Assembly: GCF_900129755.1 (NCBI RefSeq)
Contig: NZ_FQWT01000003.1
Location: forward strand, 462,832 to 526,831
Source: Chryseobacterium oranimense
GTDB lineage: Bacteria; Bacteroidota; Bacteroidia; Flavobacteriales; Weeksellaceae
Reading direction: 5' to 3'
DNA length: 64,000 nucleotides
Part shown: piece by piece, positions 54,450-62,383 of the stretch
Layout of the letters: each line of letters starts with the position of its first letter
Position numbering within the stretch: the first letter of the stretch is position 1
Notes under the pieces: generated by a model
Seen by the model: the letters and a program-made list of their open reading frames with translations, nothing else
Told to the model about the DNA's origin: nothing
The model's database searches: none
Translations under genes and position numbers: made by a program

Positions 54450-54940
54450 ACAATATTGGTTTTTAAATATTCTTTTTTAAATCTATCATGAAAAGAGTCC
54501 TCTTTCAAACGGGCATCTATACTGTCCAAATAAGTCAGAATTCCCAAATCATCGGAAAGTACCTGCAAAATTGCCTTCTCACAACTATCCCAGACCTGCT
54601 CCAGCTGCGGAAGCATTTTTAAGGCCTTTTCTGTAAGTGATACCATCTGCTTGCGTTTATCTGTACTATCTTTTTGAATAACCAGATAATCCTTATCCGC
54701 CATTTTTTTTACAATAACGACTACCGAAGGATGGGAATATCCTAAAGGCTCCGCAATATCTACAATAGACATTTTTTTATTTTTTTGAAGCAGCATAAAA
54801 ACAAGATACCAGTTAGGTTCTACATCAATATTCATTTCTTTGTAAAACTTTCTTACATCATGGGACATCCGGTCGCTTATTCTTTTTAATCTGCTGTCCA
54901 ATGCTTTATATCCTAATTCTTTGATAAAATCCTGATTCAT
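54446..54940 (-). CDS. MarR-family transcriptional regulator
   Basis: A 164-residue winged-helix regulator: LVFMLLQKNKKMSIVDIAEPLGYSHPSVVVIVKKMADKDYLVIQKDSTDKRKQMVSLTEKA covers the recognition helix and the beta wing (D-x-x-D-K-R). MarR proteins usually repress their own operon; a 40-bp perfect palindrome lies in the promoter region 25 bp before the start. Confidence 0.9.
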   Translation of the reverse strand: MNQDFIKELGYKALDSRLKRISDRMSHDVRKFYKEMNIDVEPNWYLVFMLLQKNKKMSIVDIAEPLGYSHPSVVVIVKKMADKDYLVIQKDSTDKRKQMVSLTEKALKMLPQLEQVWDSCEKAILQVLSDDLGILTYLDSIDARLKEDSFHDRFKKEYLKTNIV

Positions 54941-54964
54941 TTAAATTTAATTTGATGCAAATAT

Positions 54965-55004
54965 ATAAATATAAAGTTAACTATATAGTTAACTTTATAT
55001 TTAT
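54965..55004. promoter_or_regulatory. 40-bp perfect palindrome, MarR operator candidate
   Basis: Symmetric around 54984/54985, with the core half-site AAAGTTAACTAT and its complement ATAGTTAACTTT. It abuts and overlaps the minus-strand -7 box TATATTTG (complement at 54958-54965), covering the -33 to -7 spacer of the marR promoter, where a bound dimer pair would block transcription. The divergent gene at 55106 may be controlled too. Confidence 0.7.
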
Positions 55005-55105
55005 TTTTGAAATGTTCTGATTATTTATTCGGGAAGGCTATCAATCAGTTATATAAAGAATAATTTTTTATCTTTTTTATTGACAATATATTATATATTT
55101 AAATT

Positions 55106-55492
55106 ATGAATAACTCAGAAAAAATTATTACAGAAATTAAAGAATTCCACCAGGATATTGAAGCATGGTTTCAGGGGGAGAAAGATCAGGATTCCCTTTA
55201 TAAAAAACTTCTGTCCGGATTTGATGGAGATTTTAAAATGATCACAGGCAACGGAGATACGATCACTTTAGGAGCATTTTCGGAGTGGCTTCCGGGAAGT
55301 TACGCTCAATTTCCCAACCGAAGTATTGTTATTGAAAATATTGAAGTTGAAGCAACGGAAAGTCATGGACTGGCATCCTATATTGAAATCCAGACCACCG
55401 GTGCGACAGTAACGCGGCGAAAATCGTCAGCAGTTTTTGTGATCCGTGGGGAAAAAGCATTCTGGCTTCATCTTATTGAGAATTGGATCTGA
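55106..55492 (+). CDS. SnoaL/DUF4440-like small protein
   Basis: A 128-residue cytoplasmic protein: N-terminal helices (ITEIKEFHQDIEAWFQGE, SLYKKLLSGFDGDFKMIT) and a curved beta-sheet with FSEWLPGSYAQFP and KAFWLHLIENWI, the pattern of NTF2-like/DUF4440 proteins. These are enzymes or ligand binders of broad type. It is divergent from the MarR gene and may share its operator. Confidence 0.65.
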   Translation: MNNSEKIITEIKEFHQDIEAWFQGEKDQDSLYKKLLSGFDGDFKMITGNGDTITLGAFSEWLPGSYAQFPNRSIVIENIEVEATESHGLASYIEIQTTGATVTRRKSSAVFVIRGEKAFWLHLIENWI

Positions 55493-55516
55493 TCCTTTGA
55501 AAATTGGATTAAATTT

Positions 55517-55566
55517 TGGCTAAAGCCAGATGGTTTATTTTTTTAAGTAAGCGGGCTAAAGCCCGC
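55517..55566. repeat. REP-like double hairpin (GGCTAAAGCC core)
   Basis: Two perfect palindromes sharing the same core: TGGCTAAAGCCA (55517-55528) and GCGGGCTAAAGCCCGC (55551-55566), 22 bp apart, in an intergenic region between converging genes. Such paired GGCTAAAGCC hairpins look like a dispersed REP element; only one pair is present in this window. Confidence 0.6.
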
Positions 55567-55591
55567 TCCTATTGAATTTAATGACAAGAAT

Positions 55592-55652
55592 CTTTTATCT
55601 TTATCTTTTATCTTTATCTTTTATCTTTATCTTTTATCTTTATCTTTTATCT
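55592..55652. repeat. 13-bp tandem repeat (CTTTTATCTTTAT)
   Basis: About 4.7 perfect copies of CTTTTATCTTTAT, followed by an A run, 8 bp from the stop codon of the SufR-like gene. The repeat is prone to slippage; its position at the 3' end suggests no coding effect. Confidence 0.9.
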
Positions 55653-55660
55653 AAAAAAAA

Positions 55661-56281
55661 TCAGGCATTGATTTTATATACACAACGCTGACCGCCGGAT
55701 AAAATATGGCTTACTCTTTCAACCTGGCAGTCTTTACCAATCAGGTTCCGGAAATTGGAAAGTTCTGCACGGCAGAATCCCTGGCATTCGGCGGCGGCGG
55801 CACAGATAGGGCAGTGATTTTCTATGAGAAAGTAGTCATTGCCTTCTTTTGCCCATTCTGCCATGTAGCCTTCTTCGGTACGTATCTGCACGAGTACCTC
55901 CAAACGCTGTTCTAAAGATTCGGTTTTTGCCAGAGCTTTTTCATATCGCTCATAAGTGTTTTTTTCCCTGTCGTTAATCAGCAGATCCAATGCATTTTCT
56001 CCCAAAAGATTTTTTACAGATCTGAGGATCTGGACGGTTACATCGGCGTGGGAATCCGGGAACTGAGACAGTCCTTTTTCAGTAAGGGCATAATAGGTAG
56101 AAGGCCTTCCCACTCCTTCGCTTTTTGTGACGGACCTGATGAGTCCTGCTTCAGCAAGATTCAGTAAATGTTTCCTTGCCCCTTCCTTTGTTATGGAGAG
56201 TTCCTGAGCAATCAAAAGGGATGTAGCCTCGCCTCTCATTTTTAAAAACATCAGGATTCGGTCTGCTGCCGGCTTCTTCAT
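55661..56281 (-). CDS. SufR-like Fe-S cluster transcriptional regulator
   Basis: A 206-residue regulator. The N-terminal winged helix (ILMFLKMRGEATSLLIAQELSITKEGARKHLLNL, then EGVGRPSTYYALTEKG) is DeoR/ArsR-like. The C-terminal part has cysteines at 157, 170, 185 and 200, giving C-x12-C-x14-C-x14-C, almost the C-x12-C-x13-C-x14-C cluster-binding pattern of SufR; extra Cys are 160 and 166. It would sense Fe-S status or oxidants. It is divergent from the superoxide dismutase gene, with a perfect operator palindrome over that promoter and a half-site in its own leader. Confidence 0.85.
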   Translation of the reverse strand: MKKPAADRILMFLKMRGEATSLLIAQELSITKEGARKHLLNLAEAGLIRSVTKSEGVGRPSTYYALTEKGLSQFPDSHADVTVQILRSVKNLLGENALDLLINDREKNTYERYEKALAKTESLEQRLEVLVQIRTEEGYMAEWAKEGNDYFLIENHCPICAAAAECQGFCRAELSNFRNLIGKDCQVERVSHILSGGQRCVYKINA

Positions 56282-56295
56282 TTGACAATATTTAA

Positions 56296-56306
56296 GTTGT
56301 TTTATT
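56296..56306. promoter_or_regulatory. operator half-site near the SufR-like start
   Basis: GTTGTTTTATT, identical to one arm of the palindrome at 56399-56426. It sits between the regulator's -7 box (minus-strand TATATTTG, complement at 56316-56323) and its ATG at 56281, consistent with autorepression. Confidence 0.5.
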
Positions 56307-56398
56307 TTCCAACTACAAATATAGTCATTTTCTATAATTTGTAATTTACAGTACTACAAAACTCATATTCAATAAATTATAAGCGAATTTAAACATCT

Positions 56399-56426
56399 AA
56401 TAAAACAACAATAAAGTTGTTTTATT
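56399..56426. promoter_or_regulatory. operator palindrome in the sod promoter
   Basis: Perfect 11-bp arms AATAAAACAAC (56399-56409) and GTTGTTTTATT (56416-56426) with the 6-nt spacer AATAAA. It covers the -33 TTG (56417-56419) of the sod promoter. The arm sequence also occurs before the divergent SufR-like gene, so that regulator is the likely ligand. Confidence 0.7.
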
Positions 56427-56446
56427 AAAATTAATGATTACCTTTG
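56417..56446 (+). promoter_or_regulatory. promoter of superoxide dismutase operon
   Basis: TTG (56417-56419), 19 bases, TACCTTTG (56439-56446), a full match to the -33/-7 pattern of Bacteroidota. The ATG follows 28 bases later. Confidence 0.65.
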
Positions 56447-56474
56447 AAATACATTAATAAAAAAAATAAGAGTA

Positions 56475-57101
56475 ATGAGTACGTTTACACTTCCACAGCT
56501 TCCTTATGCTTACGATGCACTGGAACCATTTATAGATCAGGAAACAATGAACATTCATCATCAGCGTCACCACCAGGCTTATATAGATAATCTGAATGCT
56601 GCACTCAAGGCTTCTGATGAAACTTCAGACGATCTCGATTCCATACTTCAGAGAATCAGTGAATACAGCCCTGCCGTGAGAAATAACGGTGGCGGGCATT
56701 TTAACCATTCTCTGTTTTGGGAAACTCTTTCTCCCCAACCTAAATTGAATCCAGAAGGAAAACTGGCAGAAGCCATCAACTCTACTTTTGGAAATCTGGA
56801 AAATTTTAAAGCTGAAATGAAAAAAGCGGGCCTGGGACAGTTCGGTTCGGGATGGGTATGGTTATTGGTAAAATTCAGCGGGTCGCTGGCTATTGCTTCT
56901 ACTCCTAATCAGGATAACCCGATGATGGATATCCAGTCTGTCAGCAGGGGCTTTCCTATTCTTGGAATCGATGTATGGGAGCATGCTTATTATCTGGCTT
57001 ACCAGAATAAGAGAGCTGACTATCTTGACTCATTCTGGTCGGTTCTTGACTGGTCGGTCATAGAAAGAAAATACGAAGAAGCTCTGTTAAAAATCAAATA
57101 G
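56475..57101 (+). CDS. sodA: superoxide dismutase (Mn/Fe family)
   Basis: A 208-residue cytoplasmic enzyme that converts superoxide to oxygen and hydrogen peroxide. Family motifs: LPYAYDALEPFID, metal ligand His28 in MNIHHQRHHQAYIDNL, GGGHFNHSLFW (second His) and DVWEHAYYLAYQNKRADYL (Asp and third His). The metal (Mn, Fe or either) cannot be told from this. First gene of a four-gene unit; the next gene starts 24 bp after the stop. Confidence 0.93.
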   Translation: MSTFTLPQLPYAYDALEPFIDQETMNIHHQRHHQAYIDNLNAALKASDETSDDLDSILQRISEYSPAVRNNGGGHFNHSLFWETLSPQPKLNPEGKLAEAINSTFGNLENFKAEMKKAGLGQFGSGWVWLLVKFSGSLAIASTPNQDNPMMDIQSVSRGFPILGIDVWEHAYYLAYQNKRADYLDSFWSVLDWSVIERKYEEALLKIK

Positions 57102-57125
57102 GAACATCTGATAGAAGTTTAAATT

Positions 57126-57626
57126 ATGGATCAGAAAATTTTCATCAATAAAGCAGAAGCTTCCGGAATCATTGCTTTCGACCTTTTACGGTATAAGCCA
57201 TCTATAGAAATTGTAGAACTGGATATCAAAGATCATCTTTTCATGGGAATGATCGTAAAAGAAAAAGAATTTAAGGAATCGATTGCTGCTGTAGATTTTT
57301 CTGTATACAACGAAAAAGCTGTGGGGATTATTTGCTCTACAGATGCTGTTATTCCGCCGTGGGCATATATGATGTTAATGGAGAAACTGTCACCTTATGT
57401 TGTGTATGCAGATTTAAATAATGCCGAAACCATACTGTTGGAGCTCTGGAAACGCCGCCTCATCTACGCAGACCTGAAATCTTATAAAAATGAGAAAGTT
57501 GTTGTGAGGGCAAGCGCCGATCACGATCCTTCCCTTTACTTATTGGCAGCCGGCCTTCTTAAACCTTTGGTTAAAAGTCTGATGTACGGAGAGATCGGTT
57601 TACCAAAAGTAATTTTTAAAGCTTAA
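57126..57626 (+). CDS. DUF2480 family protein
   Basis: A 166-residue cytoplasmic protein I place in DUF2480 from memory of its pattern: FINKAEASGIIAFDLLRYKP, DIKDHLFMGMIVKEKEFKE, VGIICSTDAVIPPWAYMMLM and RASADHDPSLYLLAAGLLKPLVKSLMYGE. It has a conserved Cys in ICSTDAVIPPWA and a possible metal or cluster link, as related genes often neighbour Fe-S assembly genes. Here it follows superoxide dismutase, 3 bp before the flavoprotein gene. Confidence 0.75.
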   Translation: MDQKIFINKAEASGIIAFDLLRYKPSIEIVELDIKDHLFMGMIVKEKEFKESIAAVDFSVYNEKAVGIICSTDAVIPPWAYMMLMEKLSPYVVYADLNNAETILLELWKRRLIYADLKSYKNEKVVVRASADHDPSLYLLAAGLLKPLVKSLMYGEIGLPKVIFKA

Positions 57627-57629
57627 AAA

Positions 57630-58184
57630 ATGAAAGTAGTAATTTTCAACGGTTCTTTAGAAAGCAGGCCTGAATCTACTTCAGGACGGATTTCAAAATA
57701 CTTTGCAGAAAAGCTTTGGAAAGCAGGTTTCCAAGCAGAGATCTTTAATTTGGCGGATTCAGGGATTCCTCTTTTTGACCTGTCACTGACCCGGAAACCG
57801 TTGGCCGTAGAACGTATGGTGCAGGTATTCCTCGAAGCCGAAATTCACATCTGGATGGCTCCTCTCTATCATGGAAGTATTCCGGGAGTGATGAAAAACT
57901 GCATAGATTGGCTTGAAGTGACAGCTAATCATTATCAGCCCTATCTTACGGATAAAACCGTCGGACTGGTTTGCTGGGCAGACGGCCTGCAGGCTATGCA
58001 GGGAATCAATACGATGGATGCTATAGCCAAATCCCTGCGGGCATGGCCTATTCCATTCAGTGTGCCCATCATAAGGTCTACATTATTTGATCAGGAAGAT
58101 CCTACAAAAATCTCTGCGCTGTATTCTGATAAATTTGATAAACTGATCAGCATTGCTACGACAAAAAAGATAGACAAAATATAA
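57630..58184 (+). CDS. NADPH-dependent FMN reductase family protein
   Basis: A 184-residue flavodoxin-like protein. The phosphate-binding loop is IFNGSLESRPESTSGRIS, and APLYHGSIPGVMKNCIDWLE is the family flavin-binding segment, with LVCWADGLQAMQG at the C-terminal side. It reduces FMN or quinone-like substrates with NAD(P)H. Operon position between DUF2480 and a ferredoxin suggests an electron-transfer function in oxidative-stress repair. Confidence 0.88.
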   Translation: MKVVIFNGSLESRPESTSGRISKYFAEKLWKAGFQAEIFNLADSGIPLFDLSLTRKPLAVERMVQVFLEAEIHIWMAPLYHGSIPGVMKNCIDWLEVTANHYQPYLTDKTVGLVCWADGLQAMQGINTMDAIAKSLRAWPIPFSVPIIRSTLFDQEDPTKISALYSDKFDKLISIATTKKIDKI

Positions 58185-58278
58185 TCCACTGTTTTTTTCA
58201 TTTAAATTATGTTTAGACGGAGGGGCTTCCAGGGCTATCAGCCGGCAGAAGTCCCTTTTAAACTTATAAATCTATATT

Positions 58279-58626
58279 ATGGCAATTAAAATAACTGATG
58301 ACTGCATCAACTGCGGAGCCTGTGAACCGGAATGTCCTAATTCAGCGATCTATGAAGGGGCTATTGACTGGAGATGGCGGGATAAAACAAAACTTTCCGG
58401 AAAAGTGACCTTCCCGGACGGCTCGGAAACTGACGCAGATGCTTATCAACAGGCTTATTCGGATGATGTATATTATATTGTACCGGGAAAATGTACGGAA
58501 TGCAAGGGTTTTCATGAGGAGCCACAGTGTAAAACGGTCTGTCCTGTAGACTGCTGTGTAGATGATCCCGACCACCGTGAAACGGATGAGATACTGTTCA
58601 GCCGGCAGGAATTCCTTCATTCTTAA
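58279..58626 (+). CDS. 2[4Fe-4S] ferredoxin
   Basis: A 115-residue ferredoxin. First cluster motif [12 protein letters not shown] (about 10-21), second [22 protein letters not shown] (about 74-95) with an insertion of the kind seen in Allochromatium-type ferredoxins. The two are separated by a 50-residue loop with [12 protein letters not shown]. Last gene of the superoxide dismutase unit, 94 bp after the flavoprotein gene. A SufR-like regulator controlling a ferredoxin fits Fe-S stress logic. Confidence 0.92.
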   Translation: MAIKITDDCINCGACEPECPNSAIYEGAIDWRWRDKTKLSGKVTFPDGSETDADAYQQAYSDDVYYIVPGKCTECKGFHEEPQCKTVCPVDCCVDDPDHRETDEILFSRQEFLHS

Positions 58627-58655
58627 GTTAGAATTCTACATTAGAAACAAATATA

Positions 58656-58677
58656 AAAGCGGGAATAAACCCGCTTT
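58656..58677. terminator. bidirectional terminator between ferredoxin and ketopantoate reductase genes
   Basis: AAAGCGGG (58656-58663) / CCCGCTTT (58670-58677) with a 6-nt loop. T-rich flank is better on the minus strand, so it serves chiefly the convergent reductase gene. Confidence 0.75.
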
Positions 58678-58716
58678 CAGCTTATCAATCAGCTTCAGTT
58701 AAGATATGCAAACAGC

Positions 58717-59652
58717 TTACAAGCTTTTTATCTCATTATAAATTTTCTGTGTGAAAGGTGTATCTATCCTCAATTCTTTTCCAAATTCCAAAATAGCACC
58801 TCCTAACAATTCAAGTTCGTTATTTTCTTTTCCGGAATTAACGTCAAGCTGTAAAGATGTTGGAGTTTCGAAAGGGAATGTAGCTGCTTTTTCAAACGTT
58901 TTCTGAATAATATCTTCATCCAGAACAATCATTTTTTTGTCGGCGATCTTTTTTATTTCCTTCATGATTTCAGTAGCTTCCTTTTTCTGGTTTTCATCTG
59001 AACACACTGCTCCGATGGAAGAATTGTGCTTAGCTGTTACCAGACCGAAACTGGCAATGAAAGTATATTTCGTCCAGATATCCGTCAGAGAATTGTCCTT
59101 AAAATCAAAGTCAATTTTGCTTTCTTTCAGCATCTCTACGATCCAATCCACATCAGCAGAAAAATGTTCCGGATCTCTTCCTATAATCATTTTTCCTGCT
59201 TTTCCTTTATGCTCTACCATTCCTTTTTCTTTAATGTGGGAAGCTACATAAATACAGGTCGGAAGAATTGTATTGCCAGGAATTATTTTTCTTATTCTTT
59301 CATAAATATCTGCTCCGTTCATCATGGGAAGCAATACCGTGTCTTTGCTGATGACCCCTTTCAGCTGCTGACAAATATTTTCAAGGTCATATTCTTTTAC
59401 ACAGATCAGGACCAGGTCGGGATCTTTTACATCACTGATGTGCTGCTCGACAGCATCGGGATACGTAAGGTTTACAAGATGCTCGGGTGAAAGAAGAACC
59501 AACCCGTTTTCTTTTACTTTTTGGTAAGTTTCCCCTCTCGCCACAAAACTGATCTTATATTTTTTGGAAGCTTCATTTTCCTGGTTTATTTTAAATCCGA
59601 AATATCCGCCTACTCCACCAAGTCCAAGTACTGCAATATGTTTCTTGTCCAT
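58717..59652 (-). CDS. 2-dehydropantoate 2-reductase family protein
   Basis: A 311-residue NADPH-dependent ketopantoate reductase-like enzyme. ATG 59652 is preferred over the ATG ten codons upstream because it starts directly before the Rossmann motif KHIAVLGLGGVGGYFG. Other marks: LVLICVKEYDLE, LPMMNGADIYERI and the C-terminal helical domain with KYTFIASFGLVTA and ATFPFETPTSLQLDV. PanE makes pantoate for coenzyme A; genomes often carry paralogues of other substrate range, so the role is not certain. Confidence 0.85.
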   Translation of the reverse strand: MDKKHIAVLGLGGVGGYFGFKINQENEASKKYKISFVARGETYQKVKENGLVLLSPEHLVNLTYPDAVEQHISDVKDPDLVLICVKEYDLENICQQLKGVISKDTVLLPMMNGADIYERIRKIIPGNTILPTCIYVASHIKEKGMVEHKGKAGKMIIGRDPEHFSADVDWIVEMLKESKIDFDFKDNSLTDIWTKYTFIASFGLVTAKHNSSIGAVCSDENQKKEATEIMKEIKKIADKKMIVLDEDIIQKTFEKAATFPFETPTSLQLDVNSGKENNELELLGGAILEFGKELRIDTPFTQKIYNEIKSL

Positions 59653-59715
59653 AAATTTATTTTTAACAAAGATGAGTCTCAAATTTTAAATTATCACTTG
59701 ACAAATGAAAAGAAA

Positions 59716-60297
59716 TTATATTTTATTGATCCCTCTTCTGATACGGCTCAATGAACTGTCTTTAATTCCCAGATAGGAAGCAATAATCTTTAGGGGAACA
59801 AACTGGAAAATATCGGGATGCTTTTTCATCAGGTTAAAATACCTTGTGGAAGCTTTCTGGCTGGCCATTTCTATCAGCCTGTCGTGAATACTGTAATAAT
59901 TAAGCACAAAAAGCAGTCTGCTGAATTCCCTGAATTCCGGAATATTGTGAAAGTTATGCTGTACATTTTCCAGACCCGTTTCCCAGAAAGAACAGTTGGT
60001 AATCGTTTGGTAAATTTCTTTTGCAGGCTGTTGTCTGAAGAACGACAGAAAATCATTGACAAAGCAAGGAGCCGCATAAATATTGGTAGTAATCTCTTCG
60101 TTGTCCTCATTCAGGATAAAAGAACGAACATAGCCTTTTTCCAGGAAAAATGTTTTGGTGCTTACCTCGTCTTTATTCAGCAAAACTTCATTCGCTTTTA
60201 ACTCAAAGTGACCGAAGGTCTCTGTGATTTTTTCAACAACCTCGTGTTTAATGTCGAATAAGGAGTGAAAATAAGTATTGATTGAAGATTTGTCCAT
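59716..60297 (-). CDS. Crp/Fnr-family transcriptional regulator
   Basis: About 193 residues (start 60297; an ATG ten codons upstream is possible). N-terminal cNMP-binding-like beta roll (ETFGHFELKANEVLLNKDEVS, TKTFFLEKGYVRSFI) and C-terminal helix-turn-helix (PLKIIASYLGIKDSSLSRIRRGI). No cysteine cluster of the Fnr type is visible, so the signal is unknown. It is 63 bp upstream of the reductase gene on the same strand, which it may control. Confidence 0.88.
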   Translation of the reverse strand: MDKSSINTYFHSLFDIKHEVVEKITETFGHFELKANEVLLNKDEVSTKTFFLEKGYVRSFILNEDNEEITTNIYAAPCFVNDFLSFFRQQPAKEIYQTITNCSFWETGLENVQHNFHNIPEFREFSRLLFVLNYYSIHDRLIEMASQKASTRYFNLMKKHPDIFQFVPLKIIASYLGIKDSSLSRIRRGINKI

Positions 60298-60413
60298 ATA
60301 ATTCAAGGCGTTTTCAGCAACTTTCAAAATTAGAAAATTTAAATGAAAATTACTTTGAATAAAGGATTTCTACAATAAATATTTCTATAAAAATTAAATG
60401 ATGAGATTAGTCC

Positions 60414-60776
60414 CTAAAATTCTTCCCAGCCCTCATTCTGCGGGTCATATTTTGCAAATTCACCGGTATCGGTAAATTCCGAAGCGGTCATTCCCACTTC
60501 AAAAATGGAATTCTCGCTCAAATTTGCTCTGAAATACAGTCCTTTTCCCGTAAGCAGCGCATTTCCGAAATCCTCATCGGGATGGTTAAAGTGAAGCCCG
60601 GCCTCATCTTCTCTTACCAGTTCATATTTATATTTTAAAAGACGCTCTTTTAACCGGATGACCTGATCTTCCGTTAATGGAACAAGATTTTCCTCAATGT
60701 CGAAAAAACTGTCATCACCGGCTGCCTGCTCTTTTTCTTTTGTTTCAATACTGAATAGCTGAATCGTATAGCTCAT
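60414..60776 (-). CDS. small acidic protein of unknown function
   Basis: A 120-residue acidic cytoplasmic protein (pattern TEDQVIRLKERLLKYKYELVRED, then FGNALLTGKGLYFRANLSEN, end KYDPQNEGWEEF). I do not recognise the family. It starts 12 bp after the luciferase-like gene and should be co-transcribed. Confidence 0.65.
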   Translation of the reverse strand: MSYTIQLFSIETKEKEQAAGDDSFFDIEENLVPLTEDQVIRLKERLLKYKYELVREDEAGLHFNHPDEDFGNALLTGKGLYFRANLSENSIFEVGMTASEFTDTGEFAKYDPQNEGWEEF

Positions 60777-60788
60777 GAGATTTACTGA

Positions 60789-61784
60789 TTATTGATTGGC
60801 CAATATAATACTTTTATAGGTATTGATCCGGTCGGTTTCCTGATACATATTACAAAGGATCAGAAGTTCATCCGTCCTGTACTCTTCAGACTTTTCCTGA
60901 AGCCGTCCGGCAATGGTACCTGGTGTTTCCATAATGATATGATCCAGAATCTTAAAGAAATCCTCTTCATCCTCACTTCCCAGTATTTTTTGTTCAATTA
61001 TTTCAGTTGGAAGAAGTGCCTGAGGTGCCTGGATATGACGGGCCTGCAAAAACTGGTACGCCATTCCATAAGCATTATACCGGGCCGTCTTCAGATCGTT
61101 GGCAACAGATGCGGCAACAGCTATCTGAAGTGAGGGAACCAAGGCATATTGATTTTTATCAAATTCTCTAAGATAAGTCTCCGTACTTTCCTTACCTGGC
61201 CCGCTTCCCATAAAATCTGCATACGAATAGCCTACTCCATGCTTCGCAGCTTCCTTAGCCGATTGAATCCCGGAGCCCAGCCAAAGAATATCCGGCAGGT
61301 AATCAAGGTTGGCAGGTTGTGCAATAAGACCGTCATACATTCCCTTTTCTTCTTTAATATACTGTATGATTTCTTCAAGTTTGGCTTCCTGGCTCGATAA
61401 AATGACCGGCCGGTGATTATTCAGTGCAGAAACAGCATCTTTCAAGCCTCCCGGTGCTTTTCCCAAACCCAGAATAAAGCGTTCAGGATAGAGGCTACCC
61501 AATATTTTGGCCCATTCTGCGATTTTATAGGCGGAATAATTTTTCATCATAATCCCACCTGTTCCTACCTTGATCCGTTGGGTTTTGCTTAGGGTAACGG
61601 CACTAAGAATTTCCGGGCTTGAGCTGCCATACGCTTCCACCCCGTGATGCTCGGAATAAATAATACTGTGAAAACCGGCTTCATCTGCAAACAGGGCGAG
61701 ATCAATACTGTTTTTTAATGCCTGCAATGAACTTCCTCTTTCAATGGTCGGAGACTGATCGAGAATGCCTAATCTTAATTTCAT
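60789..61784 (-). CDS. luciferase-like (LLM class) flavin-dependent monooxygenase
   Basis: A 331-residue TIM-barrel flavoenzyme: LRLGILDQSPTIERGSS opens the barrel, FHSIIYSEHHGVEAYGSSSPE and KVGTGGIMMKNYSAYKIAEW follow, then RFILGLGKAPGG and DILWLGSGIQSAKEAAKHGVGYSY. It uses reduced FMN or F420-like cofactor in the family; FMN is expected here. Substrate unknown. Clusters with the small acidic protein. Confidence 0.9.
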   Translation of the reverse strand: MKLRLGILDQSPTIERGSSLQALKNSIDLALFADEAGFHSIIYSEHHGVEAYGSSSPEILSAVTLSKTQRIKVGTGGIMMKNYSAYKIAEWAKILGSLYPERFILGLGKAPGGLKDAVSALNNHRPVILSSQEAKLEEIIQYIKEEKGMYDGLIAQPANLDYLPDILWLGSGIQSAKEAAKHGVGYSYADFMGSGPGKESTETYLREFDKNQYALVPSLQIAVAASVANDLKTARYNAYGMAYQFLQARHIQAPQALLPTEIIEQKILGSEDEEDFFKILDHIIMETPGTIAGRLQEKSEEYRTDELLILCNMYQETDRINTYKSIILANQ

Positions 61785-61917
61785 ACCTGCCTACTTTATT
61801 GTAAAGCTAAAAATAATGATAAAATATATTTACAGTTTATCTTTTATCATTTAATTTTATATTTGGAATCAGGAATCAGCTTCCCGGACAAATTAATTTT
61901 AACAATAAAAAACAGAC

Positions 61918-62295
61918 ATGAAAAAAGTAACAGGAATCGGCGGTATCCTTTTCAAATCAAAAGATCCCAATGCCATGAACGATTGGTATAAAACGCATCT
62001 TGGGCTTGAAACCAGTCCCTACGGAACAAGTTTTGAATGGCGTGAGAGTGAAGATCCCTCGAAAAAAGGAATTACCCAATGGGCACCTTTTGCGGAAACC
62101 ACCAAGTATTTTGAGCCTTCTGCAAAAGATTTTATGATCAATTACAGGGTAGACAACCTGGAAGCACTGGCAGAGGAATTAAAAAAGGAAAATGTTACCA
62201 TTCTGGATACCATTGAAACCTATGATTACGGAAAATTCCTGCATATCCTGGATCTTGAAGGAAACAAAATTCAATTATGGGAACCTATTGATTAG
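61918..62295 (+). CDS. VOC (glyoxalase-like) family protein
   Basis: A 125-residue single-domain VOC protein: GGILFKSKDPNAMNDWYKTHLGLETSPYG at the start, INYRVDNLEALAEELKKENVTILD in the centre and KFLHILDLEGNKIQLWEPID at the end, with His, Glu and Gln in typical metal-binding places. Not closely related to the VOC protein at the left end. Ends at a terminator. Confidence 0.88.
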   Translation: MKKVTGIGGILFKSKDPNAMNDWYKTHLGLETSPYGTSFEWRESEDPSKKGITQWAPFAETTKYFEPSAKDFMINYRVDNLEALAEELKKENVTILDTIETYDYGKFLHILDLEGNKIQLWEPID

Positions 62296-62321
62296 TAATT
62301 GTTTATATTTATATGAAAATA

Positions 62322-62349
62322 AAAAAGTCCGGTACAATTCCGGACTTTT
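62322..62349. terminator. bidirectional terminator
   Basis: AAAAAGTCCGG (62322-62332) / CCGGACTTTT (62340-62349), 7-nt loop, T-rich exit. It lies between the convergent VOC and DUF2723 genes. Confidence 0.9.
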
Positions 62350-62383
62350 CTTTTAACTAAGCTTTATTTTTTTCAAAATTCAT

